Below are positions 37,601-47,637 of a DNA stretch of 64,000 nucleotides, piece by piece. The stretch spans positions 816,001-880,000 of the forward strand of contig NZ_VFOF01000001.1 of assembly GCF_006715975.1 (NCBI RefSeq). Reading direction: 5' to 3'. Under the pieces are notes generated by a model. It was not told the origin of the DNA and did not search any database. It saw only the letters and a program-made list of their open reading frames with translations. This DNA is from Zymomonas mobilis. Its GTDB lineage: Bacteria > Pseudomonadota > Alphaproteobacteria > Sphingomonadales > Sphingomonadaceae. A program made the translations under genes and the position numbers. Position 1 is the first letter of the stretch; each line of letters begins with the position of its first letter.

Positions 37601-38731
37601 TTATGCGGTTTCTAGAGTATCTTTTTCTTTTTCGGCAAGAATTTGATATCTTTTGAGTTCCTGATTTTCGTCAGCATCCAGTGAATTCAATAAGGTGTCA
37701 TAACAACTAATCGCCTCTGCGACGCGCCCCATCGCCACCAGATTAGTCGCTTTTTTGATGAGGCCAGTTGCAACCGCGATCTGTAAGCTAGGCTCTTTTG
37801 TTGTCAGAAAACGATCGATAAAGACCGTATAAAGATTGGTCTCTTCTTCGCGTCTTTGTAAACGATGCAGAATATCGGCTTTATTGACATAGGCCTTGGC
37901 GATCTGGAAAATGATTTCTTCTGTCGTCTCTTTTTCAAAGCGGCTGATTAAGGCGTCATAGACAGCTAAAGCATCCTCAAGCTGTTCATGATTTTTCAAT
38001 GCTTCGGCTTTTTTGATCGAAACCAACGCCAGACAAAGCTGTAAATCAGCCTCTTCGCTATTGGAAAAGCGCTTCAGGAAACAATCGTAAGCCGCAATGA
38101 TTTGATCATGCTGTTGCAGTTTTTCGATGCAGCCAGCCTTGTTCAACAACGTGTTGGCGATAATTTTTTCAATATTGGGATCCGTATTATCCGAAAAGCG
38201 CGCCAATAAGTCATCACAACAAGCAATGGCTTGCTCTGTCTCGTTCATTTTGCTGAATAGGCTTGCTTTGTTAAATAAAGCCTTGGCGACTCCCGATTGC
38301 AAGATAGGTAATGGGTTTTCCGAGAAATGCTGAATAAGGGCATCATAGACGGCAATAGCGTCCGGATATTGTTCGGCATTACTGAGCAAAACAGCTTTAT
38401 CAAAAAGGCTTTTCCCGACGTAAATTTGAAGTTCGGTATCCGGTAAGGCACCAAAACGATCAATTAGTCGATCATGTGTTGCTATTTCAGCTTCGCGATT
38501 TTGTAATATCCGAAGGCAACTGGCCTGATTGGCAAGAACCATGGCGGCATAGAGTTGCCATTGTGGTTCGACAGCTTCTTTTAGGCGATCATCCAGATCA
38601 GCATAAACCACAAGGGCTTCTTCTGTCCGGCCTGATTTGCTTAAGCTAAGGGCCTTATTAAACAATGCGGGAATAAGCGCCGAGAATAGATCACTTTCTC
38701 CAGTTTGTTTTATTTTATCCGGCATAGCCAC
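37601..38731 (-). CDS. TPR-like repeat protein with 42-residue repeats, paralogue
   Basis: A 376-residue protein with the same roughly 42-residue repeat (YDALI..F, LQ..VAKALFNKA), about eight copies, clearly a paralogue of the 455-residue neighbour. It is soluble, acidic and without a signal peptide. Its start overlaps the end of the cysteine hydrolase gene by 17 bp, so the two are translated from one message and may act together. Function unknown. Confidence 0.8.
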   Translation of the reverse strand: MAMPDKIKQTGESDLFSALIPALFNKALSLSKSGRTEEALVVYADLDDRLKEAVEPQWQLYAAMVLANQASCLRILQNREAEIATHDRLIDRFGALPDTELQIYVGKSLFDKAVLLSNAEQYPDAIAVYDALIQHFSENPLPILQSGVAKALFNKASLFSKMNETEQAIACCDDLLARFSDNTDPNIEKIIANTLLNKAGCIEKLQQHDQIIAAYDCFLKRFSNSEEADLQLCLALVSIKKAEALKNHEQLEDALAVYDALISRFEKETTEEIIFQIAKAYVNKADILHRLQRREEETNLYTVFIDRFLTTKEPSLQIAVATGLIKKATNLVAMGRVAEAISCYDTLLNSLDADENQELKRYQILAEKEKDTLETA

Positions 38732-39365
38732 CTCCGGAAGTGTCCGTTCGATTGCCGGTCGATATTTCGGTCAGGAAATCCTGATAGGGTAGGGGGCGCG
38801 AAAACATCGGGAAGTTTTTAGAAACTGAAAATTGTTGTTCTTCTTCGCTGGTAGCGGCCGTGCAATCCGTCAAGGCGACTGTATCAAAGCCTTTTTCATA
38901 GCCCGTCCGCAGTGTTGCTTCGACACAGCAATTTGTCAGGAAACCTGCGACTGCCAATGTTTCAATTTTGAGCTGGCGCAGGATAAAATCAAGATTGGTG
39001 CTATAGAAAGCAGATAATCCGCGTTTGCCTTCCACCATGATATCCGTTTCACGCACGGGAATCTGTTCGATGATTTCGGCACCCCAAGAGCCTTGCTGAA
39101 AAGCTTGTTTCTCAAGGATAGCTTTGAGAATGCCATGCGTCTGAGGATTCATTTCATGGTAATCTGCGGTAAAGGTGATCGGGCAAAAAAGAATATGCAC
39201 ACCCAAAGACCGTGCTTTTGCGACCAGATCTTGTGTGTTCTCCAACATGCCGCTGGCATCCATCACCGGTTTGACAGCTTCGTAAAAAACGCCATTCGGA
39301 TTGGCAAAGTCGTTTTGATATTCAATCAAAACAAGCGCTGTCTTTTTCGCTTTATCTGTGGTCAC
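38715..39365 (-). CDS. Isochorismatase-family cysteine hydrolase
   Basis: A 216-residue alpha/beta hydrolase-like protein. The opening LVLIEYQNDF replaces the usual catalytic Asp before QNDF by Glu, as in a recognised subset of the family. The catalytic Lys is in EGKRGLSAF and the nucleophile Cys in GFLTNCCVEATLR. Substrates of the family include isochorismate, nicotinamide and other amides; which one applies here is unknown. It overlaps the downstream repeat-protein gene by 17 bp, and gloB lies just upstream, 37 bp away across an AT-rich gap. Confidence 0.85.
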   Translation of the reverse strand: MTTDKAKKTALVLIEYQNDFANPNGVFYEAVKPVMDASGMLENTQDLVAKARSLGVHILFCPITFTADYHEMNPQTHGILKAILEKQAFQQGSWGAEIIEQIPVRETDIMVEGKRGLSAFYSTNLDFILRQLKIETLAVAGFLTNCCVEATLRTGYEKGFDTVALTDCTAATSEEEQQFSVSKNFPMFSRPLPYQDFLTEISTGNRTDTSGGGYAG

Positions 39366-39402
39366 AATATTTCCTTAAATCGAAAAGAAGAAAAACGATA
39401 TT

Positions 39403-40128
39403 TTAGAAAATATCTTTAGCCTTGCGAAGTTTGGCTAATTCTTCCGGATTTTTTGCCCTCATAAAAGGATTGGTAGCCTTTTCCAGCGCAATCGTCGTTG
39501 GCAAGGTTATCTTGCCTTGCGCCCGCAGGAGATCAACTTCCTTTACCCGTTGTTGTAAAGCCTGATTATTGGGATCGACTGTTAGAGCAAAATGCCCGTT
39601 ATCCTGCGTATATTCATGGCCGCAATAGACTTTTGTTTCTGGCGGTAAGGCTGAAAAGCGTTGCAAGGCTTGCCACATCTGTTCTGCCGTGCCTTCGAAT
39701 ATCCGCCCGCAGCCCATCGCAAAAAGGGTGTCGCCACAGAATAAGAGGCGATGATCAGGGATATAATAGGCAATATGGCCAAGCGTATGCGCAGGTATTG
39801 CCATTACTTTGGCGAGAATAGAATCCATTGCGACGTCATTGCCTTCATCGACCTTAAGATCAATCGCCGGTATAGGATGGCTTTCACGGGTCGGTCCTAT
39901 AACCTTGCAACCGGTTTCAGCTTTGATCAGTTCGTTGCCGCCAGTATGGTCATTATGCCAATGGGTGTTCCATATCTGGGCTATTGTCCAATTCTGCTTT
40001 TTGACAAAGTCCAGAACGGGTTCCGCTTGTCCCGGATCGACTACAATGGTGTTATCACTCACTTTGTCATGAATCAGCCAGATGTAATTGGTTTCAAAGG
40101 CTGGAACAGCAACTATTTCGATAGACAT
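39403..40128 (-). CDS. gloB: Hydroxyacylglutathione hydrolase (glyoxalase II)
   Basis: GloB hydrolyses S-lactoylglutathione to lactate and glutathione. The protein of about 241 residues has the metallo-beta-lactamase metal motif THWHNDHTGG, LPAHTLGH-like IPAHTLGHIAYY, the bridging Asp in FCGDTLFAMGCGR, and YCGHEYTQDN. The C-terminal domain has NPFMRAK. The ATG at 40128 has AAAGGG 9 bp upstream; an ATG three codons earlier (40137) directly abuts it. It follows gloA by 44 bp, giving both methylglyoxal-detoxification enzymes in one operon. Confidence 0.95.
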   Translation of the reverse strand: MSIEIVAVPAFETNYIWLIHDKVSDNTIVVDPGQAEPVLDFVKKQNWTIAQIWNTHWHNDHTGGNELIKAETGCKVIGPTRESHPIPAIDLKVDEGNDVAMDSILAKVMAIPAHTLGHIAYYIPDHRLLFCGDTLFAMGCGRIFEGTAEQMWQALQRFSALPPETKVYCGHEYTQDNGHFALTVDPNNQALQQRVKEVDLLRAQGKITLPTTIALEKATNPFMRAKNPEELAKLRKAKDIF

Positions 40129-40172
40129 TTTAGACATCCCTTTCCCGGCAAAACGACTATTGAAAGTGGATT

Positions 40173-40586
40173 TTACCAGCTACCGGTATTAGGCATGGAT
40201 TTCCAAGGCTCTATCGGTTCTAGCTTGTCACCTGCTTGCAGTAACTCGATAGAAATATGGTCGGGTGTTCTGATGAAAGCCATCCATCCGTCACGGGGAG
40301 GGCGATTGATTACATAGCCGCCATCGATCATTTTTTGGCAGCTCTCATAAATATTATCGACTTCAAAGGCGAGATGACCGAAATTTCGTCCGCCTTCATA
40401 GCCTTTTCCATCCCAGTTCCATGTCAATTCGACCTGCACATTGTCGTTTGGCACGGCGAGATAGATCAGAGTAAAGCGACCTTCATTATTGTTAACGCGT
40501 CCAACTTCCTCAAGACCAAGAATATTAAAAAAACGGATCGTTTCGTCAGGGTCAGATACCCTGATCATCGTATGGATGTAACGCAT
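40173..40586 (-). CDS. gloA: Lactoylglutathione lyase (glyoxalase I)
   Basis: GloA isomerises the methylglyoxal-glutathione hemithioacetal to S-lactoylglutathione. The 137-residue VOC-fold protein shows HTMIRVSDPDETIRFF, VQVELTWNWDGKGYEGG, FGHLAFEVDNI and a metal Glu in SIELLQ near the end. AAAGG lies 8 bp before the ATG at 40586. gloB follows on the same strand. Methylglyoxal is a by-product of rapid sugar catabolism, which suits a fermentative sugar user. Confidence 0.92.
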   Translation of the reverse strand: MRYIHTMIRVSDPDETIRFFNILGLEEVGRVNNNEGRFTLIYLAVPNDNVQVELTWNWDGKGYEGGRNFGHLAFEVDNIYESCQKMIDGGYVINRPPRDGWMAFIRTPDHISIELLQAGDKLEPIEPWKSMPNTGSW

Positions 40587-40798
40587 CACTTATGCCTTTC
40601 AGAACGAAAGAAAATTCTACCTTAATCAGGATAAATACCGGTTTTTGCAAAATGACTGCAACCATTCTCTTCATATAAAAAAATCTGAAGAAATGCTGCT
40701 TTATCCGTGATGCGCTTGAATTTTTTCTCCTATCAGCCCTTATTGCTTTTCTTTTCTAGGTAGCAACAATCCTAATTGAGATTAGGAAAATATCTGTT

Positions 40799-41818
40799 TT
40801 ATTGGGGCTTTGATGGATTGGTGGTCTGTCCCGAAGGTGCAGTGTTACTTTGTGGTTCGTCTATTTCCGACAAGGCTTTTCGGGCAACATCGGCAATCTC
40901 GGCTTTTGGGTTCGCTCTGATCGTTCTTTCCCATGCCGCTTTCGCCGTCTCGTTATCGCCAGAAAGCGCATAGATAAGGCCTTTTTCAAAAGAAATATGG
41001 GTATCAAGAGGTGCGACCCGTTCAGCTTCGGTAATATCATTTTTAGCGCGGGTCAGATCACCTTGATGTCGTGCCAATGTTGCTGACATCAGCCAGATAG
41101 TGCCATCTTTTGGAATAAATTTTAAAGCCCTGTCGATATCCTGCCGCGCCATGGCATAATCACCGACCGAGACATCTGCGCGGGCGCGATCTGATAAAGT
41201 GTTACCGCGCATTTTGTCCGGCATAGCGGGGGACATCAAGGCATGGTCAAAAGCATTGCGCGCGGCACCCGGATCTTGGTTCGCCAAAGCGGCATTACCC
41301 GCCTGATTCCAGAAAATAGCTGATCGCCCGTCATGTTCCAGATCGGATTCTCTGGCGGCTTGCTCAAAAGAATCCATGCCAGCAGAATAACGTCCAAGGG
41401 CGACATAGGCCATGCCGAGGCATTGGTTCGCCAGCACGCCACCAGCGCTTAACCGCCATGTATTGGCAATTTCGGCGGCCTGTTCTGGATCTTGATCAAT
41501 CATGCCAACGCATTGGTCATAACGTTGTTTCAGACTGGCATTCGGCACGATAACCTTCAAAGTATCGTTATCCTGCTTTTCTTTCTTACGATTGGTGTTC
41601 TTTTTTTTCCCGGCTTCTGTCTTGGCCGTTGCAGCCGGTTTAGGGACTTCAACCGGCTTTTTGATTTCTTCCCGAGGACCGGTTGCCAGAAAAACGGGTG
41701 CCTTTGGCAAAGAAAGAGACGGAATCTCTGATATCTGTTCTGTAGGCGCATCCGTTGAAACTGGTGAAGCCACCTGATCTGCTGCTGCAAGCAAGGTTAG
41801 AAGAGGAAGAAGAATCAT
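40799..41818 (-). CDS. Exported TPR-repeat protein
   Basis: A 339-residue protein with a short signal peptide (about residues 1-13, LLPLLTLLAAAD), a Pro/Lys-rich linker (about residues 15-85) and then about five TPR units (for example LGMAYVALGRYSAGMDSFEQAA and ALSGDNETAKAAWERTIRANP). The C terminus is Pro/Ser/Asn-rich. It is likely a periplasmic or membrane-tethered scaffold; partners are unknown. It begins 25 bp after the alpha/beta hydrolase stop, so the two form an operon. Confidence 0.78.
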   Translation of the reverse strand: MILLPLLTLLAAADQVASPVSTDAPTEQISEIPSLSLPKAPVFLATGPREEIKKPVEVPKPAATAKTEAGKKKNTNRKKEKQDNDTLKVIVPNASLKQRYDQCVGMIDQDPEQAAEIANTWRLSAGGVLANQCLGMAYVALGRYSAGMDSFEQAARESDLEHDGRSAIFWNQAGNAALANQDPGAARNAFDHALMSPAMPDKMRGNTLSDRARADVSVGDYAMARQDIDRALKFIPKDGTIWLMSATLARHQGDLTRAKNDITEAERVAPLDTHISFEKGLIYALSGDNETAKAAWERTIRANPKAEIADVARKALSEIDEPQSNTAPSGQTTNPSKPQ

Positions 41819-41843
41819 ATTTGATTTTTTACCAAAAAAAGGA

Positions 41844-42587
41844 TCAGGCCGGAATTTCGGCTAGTAACTGCGAAAGCGTATTGATGATGAGATGAATATC
41901 AGACGAACGCGATAAGCGATGATCGGCATTTTTGACCATCGTGATTCGGATATCATCGGAAATCAATTTTTCAGAAAGCATCCATGCCCGTTGCCACGGC
42001 ACTTCTGTATCCTTTTGGCCTTGGATAAGGCGTATCGGGCAATGAATCGCAATGTCTTGATTCATAACCAGATGTTTTTGGCCGCTTTCCCAAAAAGCTT
42101 TTGTGACGATAGCTTCGTGACCAGCCTCATCCATGGGGATCACAAGCTTTCCCTCTTTTTGGATCGTGGCTTTTTCTTCGGGGATAAATCCCCATTCGGT
42201 AAAATCGGGGGCAGGTGCCAAACCGATTAATCCCGCCACCCGATCAGGACGATTGAGAGCGACCAACAGCATTAACCAGCCCCCCATAGAGGAACCGACC
42301 AGAATCAAAGGCCCTTGGGTTAATTGATCAATGACGGATAAGCTATCTTCCAGCCATTCGGTCAAAGTTCCGTCCGTGAAATCGCCTTCGCTTTCACCGC
42401 AACCGGAATAATCGAAGCGTAGACAAGAACGCTTATTTTCAGCAGCCCATGCCCCTAATGCAATCGCTTTGGAACCATGCATATCCGACATATAGCCGGG
42501 TAAAAAGACGATGGTGGGACCAGCCCCTTCCAATTTATGATACGCTAGATGTTTTCCGTGAGCGGATTTAATAAAAGCACTTGTCAT
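41844..42587 (-). CDS. Alpha/beta hydrolase
   Basis: A 247-residue serine hydrolase fold. The nucleophile elbow GSSMGGW (Ser near residue 99), an oxyanion-side FLPGYMSDMHGSKA near residue 30, RFDYSGCGESEG, the acid in GQKDTEVPW and the His in NADHRLSR complete the triad. The pattern fits the small esterase/acyl-transferase-like group related to human BDH/ABHD10 types. The substrate is unknown. It is upstream of, and close to, the exported TPR gene. Confidence 0.85.
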   Translation of the reverse strand: MTSAFIKSAHGKHLAYHKLEGAGPTIVFLPGYMSDMHGSKAIALGAWAAENKRSCLRFDYSGCGESEGDFTDGTLTEWLEDSLSVIDQLTQGPLILVGSSMGGWLMLLVALNRPDRVAGLIGLAPAPDFTEWGFIPEEKATIQKEGKLVIPMDEAGHEAIVTKAFWESGQKHLVMNQDIAIHCPIRLIQGQKDTEVPWQRAWMLSEKLISDDIRITMVKNADHRLSRSSDIHLIINTLSQLLAEIPA

Positions 42588-42848
42588 CGTCGTAATAAGC
42601 CTACTTTAAAAACTGTCAGTTATAGCATAACGCCAGCTTACTTACTGGATTTATAAGGCTAACCTCTTTAACGCTTTTTTTATTAGGGGTCTATCTTATG
42701 TGCTATAATCGCTGTGGCTTGCTATTGATGATATAATGTATCATTAGTGCACATCAGAGGTTGCAAGACAAGGGTAAGACCGCGCATAAGCCTCTAAAGC
42801 GGCTTGCCGCTTCCATATTAACATCTTTGAAATAAAAGAAAGACGAGA

Positions 42849-44828
42849 ATGGCTGAGAAGATCAGGATCACGCTTATTGACAATTCGGAGCGCGAGGTTC
42901 TGCAGGGCACTACTACCACCCAGATCGCCGCCTCTATTTCTACGTCCCTTGCCAAAAAGGCTTTGGCAGCCCGTTTTAATGGTCAGATTATAGATCTTTC
43001 TCAGCCGCTTTTGGAAAATGGCCGGTTGGAAATCATTACTGCCGAGAATGAAGCCGAAGCGCTTGAACTGGTGCGGCATGATTATGCTCATGTTCTGGCA
43101 GAAGCTGTGCAGAATCTATTTCCGGATACCCAGATTACTTTTGGGCCGGTTACGGATGACGGTTTTTATTATGATTTCGCACCCAATGATCGGCCTTTCA
43201 CCGAAGAAGATTTACCGCTTATTGAAGCTGAAATGCGGAAAATTATCGCCAGCAACAACACTTTGGTACGGGAAGTTTGGGAACGGGATAAATTGATCGC
43301 CCTTTGGGAGGAACAGGGCGAAAAATTTAAGGCCGAATGGGCAAAAGAATTGCCAGAAGGACAGGATCTGACCATTTATCGTGCCGGAGAATGGTTCGAT
43401 ATGTGCCGTGGGCCTCATTTACCTTCGACGGGCAAGCTTGATCCGAAAGCCTTTAAATTAACCCGCGTTTCGGGGGCTTATTGGCGTGGTGACCAGAACA
43501 ATGCCATGTTGAGCCGTATATACGGCACTGGCTGGTTAGATGCCAAGCAGTTGAAGGCACATCTGGAACGACTGGAAGAAGCCGAAAAACGTGACCATCG
43601 TCGTATCGGGCAGGAAATGGATTTGTTCCATTTACAGCCGGAAGCACAGGGTTCGGTTTTCTGGCATCCACATGGTTATACCATCTGGTTACAGCTGGAA
43701 TCCTATATCCGTCGTCGTTTAAGAGGGGCGGATTACAAAGAAGTCAAAACGCCACAGTTGATGGATGCTTCTTTATGGGAAGCCTCTGGTCACTGGGGTA
43801 AATTCCGCGAAAATATGTTCGTCGTCCCAGACGAAATTCCCGGTACTGACCCAGACAAACCTGTATTGTCGGGCAAGGGCAGCCTGATGGCTTTGAAGCC
43901 AATGAACTGTCCTGCGCATATCCAGCTTTTCAAGCAGGGTATCCGTTCTTATCGTGAATTGCCGTTGAGAATGGCTGAATTTGGCTGTTGTCACCGCAAT
44001 GAAGCCCATGGTGCTTTGCATGGTTTGATGCGGGTACGTCAGCTGACGCAAGATGATGCTCATATTTTCTGCACGGCTGAACAGATTGTGACCGAAACAA
44101 AAGACTTTGTCAGTCTTCTGGATTCGATCTATCGTGATCTCGGCTTTAACAGCTATGCCGTTAAATTGTCTTTGCGGCCTGAACTGCGCGCCGGCGATGA
44201 TGAGTTGTGGGACAATGCCGAAAACGGCCTTCGGTCAGCTTTGGAACAGGTCGGCATCACCGATTATGAAGAATTGCCGGGTGAAGGGGCATTTTATGGC
44301 CCGAAACTCGAATTCCATTTGACTGATGCAATCGGACGGACATGGCAGTGCGGCACGTTGCAGCTTGATTATGTTTTGCCGGAAAGACTGGATGCCAGCT
44401 ATGTCGCAGAAGATGGCAGCCGCAAGCGGCCTGTCATGCTTCATCGAGCGGTTATCGGTACCTTTGAACGCTTTATTGGTATCTTGATTGAGCATCATGC
44501 CGGACGTTTCCCGCTTTGGATGGCACCGGTTCAGGCGGTAGTCGCAACGATTGTTTCCGATGCTGATGACTTTGCAAAATCAGTCGTTGAAAAGATGAAG
44601 GCTGCTGGTCTGCGGGTCACTTCCGATCTTCGTAATGAAAAAATCAATTACAAAGTTCGCGAACATAGCCTGAGCAAAGTACCCAATATTTTAGTTGTCG
44701 GTAAACGCGAGGCTGAAGAAGGCAAGGTTGCTATCCGAAAATTAGGCAGCCGTGACCAAAATATTCTTTCAGTCGATGACGCTATTGCCTTATTATTGGA
44801 GGAGGCAACCCCGCCCGATCTAAAATAA
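42849..44828 (+). CDS. thrS: Threonine--tRNA ligase
   Basis: A 659-residue class II synthetase. The N-terminal TGS domain (residues about 1-65) and the editing domain with HDYAHVLAEAVQNLFP are followed by the catalytic core: MNCPAHIQLFK (zinc Cys), LPLRMAEFGCCHRNEAHGALHGLMRVRQ (motif 2; two pieces), and a C-terminal anticodon domain with HSLSKVPNILVVGKRE. Upstream, a stable-looking CTTG-loop hairpin (42797-42812) and two TATAAT-like sites (42704, 42732) lie in the 260-bp leader. I see no operator mimic of tRNA-Thr. glnD follows after 28 bp. Confidence 0.96.
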   Translation: MAEKIRITLIDNSEREVLQGTTTTQIAASISTSLAKKALAARFNGQIIDLSQPLLENGRLEIITAENEAEALELVRHDYAHVLAEAVQNLFPDTQITFGPVTDDGFYYDFAPNDRPFTEEDLPLIEAEMRKIIASNNTLVREVWERDKLIALWEEQGEKFKAEWAKELPEGQDLTIYRAGEWFDMCRGPHLPSTGKLDPKAFKLTRVSGAYWRGDQNNAMLSRIYGTGWLDAKQLKAHLERLEEAEKRDHRRIGQEMDLFHLQPEAQGSVFWHPHGYTIWLQLESYIRRRLRGADYKEVKTPQLMDASLWEASGHWGKFRENMFVVPDEIPGTDPDKPVLSGKGSLMALKPMNCPAHIQLFKQGIRSYRELPLRMAEFGCCHRNEAHGALHGLMRVRQLTQDDAHIFCTAEQIVTETKDFVSLLDSIYRDLGFNSYAVKLSLRPELRAGDDELWDNAENGLRSALEQVGITDYEELPGEGAFYGPKLEFHLTDAIGRTWQCGTLQLDYVLPERLDASYVAEDGSRKRPVMLHRAVIGTFERFIGILIEHHAGRFPLWMAPVQAVVATIVSDADDFAKSVVEKMKAAGLRVTSDLRNEKINYKVREHSLSKVPNILVVGKREAEEGKVAIRKLGSRDQNILSVDDAIALLLEEATPPDLK

Positions 44829-44856
44829 TGACTGAATTGGTCAGTTAGGAAAACTT

Positions 44857-47637
44857 ATGCCGGTATCATTTTCATCCTTGGCATTTCAGCCACAGATTAT
44901 TGATTATCCGGCAGTAAAAAAAGAAATCGCTTTTATCAAAAAGGCGGCAGCGGGTGACCGGCTCTCGGAATATCGCGCTGTCAGCCATTTGTTAAAAACA
45001 GCGGTTGTAAAAGGGCGCGAGGTCATTGCCGAGGCTTTGACCCGCAGACCCCATCAAGGCCGAATTGCGGCTTTAAGTTATGCCTATCTGACTGATCAGA
45101 TTATTAAGCTCGGTTTTTATGGTATGGTGGGGGATGATGAAAGCACCACCACCAATCTGACTATTCTTGCGGTCGGGGGATATGGTCGGGGTGAAATGGC
45201 ACTCCATTCGGATGTAGATATTGCCTTTTTATCGCGTCGTTCCCCGCGCAAAGCGCAAAAAAACTTGATTGAATCGCTGATATCTCTGCTCTGGGATGTC
45301 GGTTTAAGGGTTAGCCAATCCCATCGCAGTTTAAGCGACATGGTCAAAATGGCTAAAAAAGACATCACGATCAGAACCGCGCTTTTGGAAAGCCGCTACT
45401 TGATTGGTGATGAGTTGTTATTTCAGGATGCATCCACCCGTTTTATTCAAAAAGTCGTCGCAGGTTCAGGGCGTGATTTTGTTGCTGCCAAACTTTTGGA
45501 ATGGGATGAGCGTCATTTGGCGCGCGGTGACAGCCGTTATCTGGTTGAACCTCATCTGAAAGAAGGCAAGGGTGGTCTCCGCGATTTGCAAAGCCTGTTT
45601 TGGATTGCAAAATATCTCTATCTTGAAAAAGAAGCGCGCCATACGGTTCTGACTTCGCCTATTCTGACGGATTATGCCTTGGTAAAGGCCGATCTGATTG
45701 ATGGGCATGAAGCCAAAAGATTTCGCCGCTGTGAAAATTTTTTATGGGCGGTGCGGTGCCATTTGCATATTATGGTTAAGCGTCCCGAAGAAAGGCTGAA
45801 TTTCGATGTCCAGCGCAGCTTGGCTGAAAAAATGGGATATCGTTCCAAGTCAGGGAAATCAGCAGTCGAACGCTTTATGCACCATTATTTTCTGGTCACA
45901 AAGATGGTCGGAAATTTGGCAGCGCTCTTTATTGATGCTTTAAAAGTAAACCATTATTTGAAAGCAAAAGGTCGGCGTTCCGCTATACCCAGACAAATTG
46001 ATGGTTTTCCAGTTATCCAAGGTCAGATTGTTGTCGAAGATGATGCTTTTTTTCGTAACAATCCAACGTCTTTAATTACCCTGTTCTCTGTTGCTTATCG
46101 TCATAAATTGGACATCCATCCTTTAACCTTGCGGCAGGCTGGACGGGATGCTCGTCTGATTGACGAGGATTTGCAGAACAATCCTATTTGTAATGCCGCT
46201 TTTCTGACCTTTTTTACCCTGCCTTATAATCCAGCCCCGATTTTGAAAATAATGAATAATACGGGGGTATTAGGGCGATTTATTCCCGATTTTGGGCGCA
46301 TTGTCGCTCAGATGCAGTTCGATATGTATCATCATTATACGGTGGACGAACATGCGATACGGGCAATCGATATCCTATGGCAGATAGAAAATAATAAGGC
46401 TGAAGAGGCTTATCCTTTAGGCAGCATGCTGTTTAAACAGCTTAATGCCCGTCTGGTGCTGTATATGGCTTTGTTTTTGCATGATATTGCCAAGGGACGC
46501 GAGGGCAGTCATTCGATTTTGGGCTCTGAAATTGCTCTGCGCTTATGTCCTCTCTTTGGCCTGACACCCGCTGAAACGACATTGGTAGCATGGCTGGTTA
46601 AAAATCATTTATTGATGTCGCATACGGCTTTCCAGCGTGATCTGGCAGACGCCAAAACAATTACCGATTTCGCCCATGGCGTCAAAAGCCCTGAAAGGCT
46701 GCGTTTATTATATCTGTTGACCTTGGCTGATATCTCGGCTGTGGGGCCTCACGTCTGGAATAGCTGGAAAAACCAACTTCTGACTTCGTTATATGAAGCA
46801 AGCTCGCAATGCCTGTTAGAAGGATTGACCGGACATGGAGCAGGAAGACGGCAGCGGATTGAAAACCGACAGAATGACGTCAACGAAAAGCTAGGGTGGA
46901 ATGAAGATCTGTTCCAGCCTTTGTTAAAACGCTTGCCCGATGATTATTGGTTTTCAGAGCAAACCGACGTTATTGCAGCCAATATGCGGCAGATAGTGGC
47001 AACCGATAATGCAAAGCAATCTATATCGGTCACAGGGCATGAAATGCCTGCCTATGATGCCACGATGATAAGCCTTTATGCAATTGATCATCCCGGCTTT
47101 TTCTATCGTATTTCCGGTGCGATTCATGCCACGGGTGGCAATATTTTGGATGCGCGTATTCATACAACCCGCGATGGTATGGCGATGGATAACTTGCTAA
47201 TCCAAAATAGTCAGGGTGAGATGATTAAATCTGGCGATCATTTGAACCGTATGATGCAGGCTATTGAAGATGCTGCAACCAGCCATATCCGTAGCAGCAA
47301 TAAGCTGGCAGCTATGCGTCCGCCTTTATTTTGGAGGGGCGGGGCGTTTCATGTTGAACCTTTGGTTTTCATTGATAATCAGGCATCAGACCGTTTTACT
47401 GTTATTGAGGTTAATGCCCAAGACCGACCCGCTTTGCTTCACGATTTGGGATGCGCCCTGTTTAATGCCCGTTTGACGATCAGTTCTGCTCATATCGCCA
47501 CTTATGGAGAACGGGCTGTCGATGTTTTCTATGTCTCTGATCTATTTGCCCATAAAATCACAAATCAGAATCGGTTGAAAGCAATTGAAAAGCGTTTGCT
47601 TGCTGCTGCCAATGCCGCTCAAGTCACCGAAAAATGA
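44857..47637 (+). CDS. glnD: [Protein-PII] uridylyltransferase/uridylyl-removing enzyme
   Basis: GlnD senses glutamine and adds or removes UMP on PII to control nitrogen metabolism. The 926-residue protein has the nucleotidyltransferase motif GGYGRGEMALHSDVDIAFL (DxD metal site), the HD hydrolase motif HHYTVDEHA with LFLHDIAKG, and two C-terminal ACT domains (SLYAIDHPGFFYRISGAIH and VIEVNAQDRPALLHDLG). It begins 28 bp after thrS, and a terminator overlaps its stop codon. Confidence 0.95.
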   Translation: MPVSFSSLAFQPQIIDYPAVKKEIAFIKKAAAGDRLSEYRAVSHLLKTAVVKGREVIAEALTRRPHQGRIAALSYAYLTDQIIKLGFYGMVGDDESTTTNLTILAVGGYGRGEMALHSDVDIAFLSRRSPRKAQKNLIESLISLLWDVGLRVSQSHRSLSDMVKMAKKDITIRTALLESRYLIGDELLFQDASTRFIQKVVAGSGRDFVAAKLLEWDERHLARGDSRYLVEPHLKEGKGGLRDLQSLFWIAKYLYLEKEARHTVLTSPILTDYALVKADLIDGHEAKRFRRCENFLWAVRCHLHIMVKRPEERLNFDVQRSLAEKMGYRSKSGKSAVERFMHHYFLVTKMVGNLAALFIDALKVNHYLKAKGRRSAIPRQIDGFPVIQGQIVVEDDAFFRNNPTSLITLFSVAYRHKLDIHPLTLRQAGRDARLIDEDLQNNPICNAAFLTFFTLPYNPAPILKIMNNTGVLGRFIPDFGRIVAQMQFDMYHHYTVDEHAIRAIDILWQIENNKAEEAYPLGSMLFKQLNARLVLYMALFLHDIAKGREGSHSILGSEIALRLCPLFGLTPAETTLVAWLVKNHLLMSHTAFQRDLADAKTITDFAHGVKSPERLRLLYLLTLADISAVGPHVWNSWKNQLLTSLYEASSQCLLEGLTGHGAGRRQRIENRQNDVNEKLGWNEDLFQPLLKRLPDDYWFSEQTDVIAANMRQIVATDNAKQSISVTGHEMPAYDATMISLYAIDHPGFFYRISGAIHATGGNILDARIHTTRDGMAMDNLLIQNSQGEMIKSGDHLNRMMQAIEDAATSHIRSSNKLAAMRPPLFWRGGAFHVEPLVFIDNQASDRFTVIEVNAQDRPALLHDLGCALFNARLTISSAHIATYGERAVDVFYVSDLFAHKITNQNRLKAIEKRLLAAANAAQVTEK

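Noticed and set aside
42597-42848. tRNA-mimic operator before thrS
   Set aside because: Only a small CTTG-loop hairpin and AT-rich promoter-like sites are visible; no tRNA-Thr-like anticodon arm could be recognised.
42744-43091. 115-codon minus-strand frame overlapping thrS start
   Set aside because: Antisense to the conserved TGS-domain coding region of thrS, with no family resemblance.
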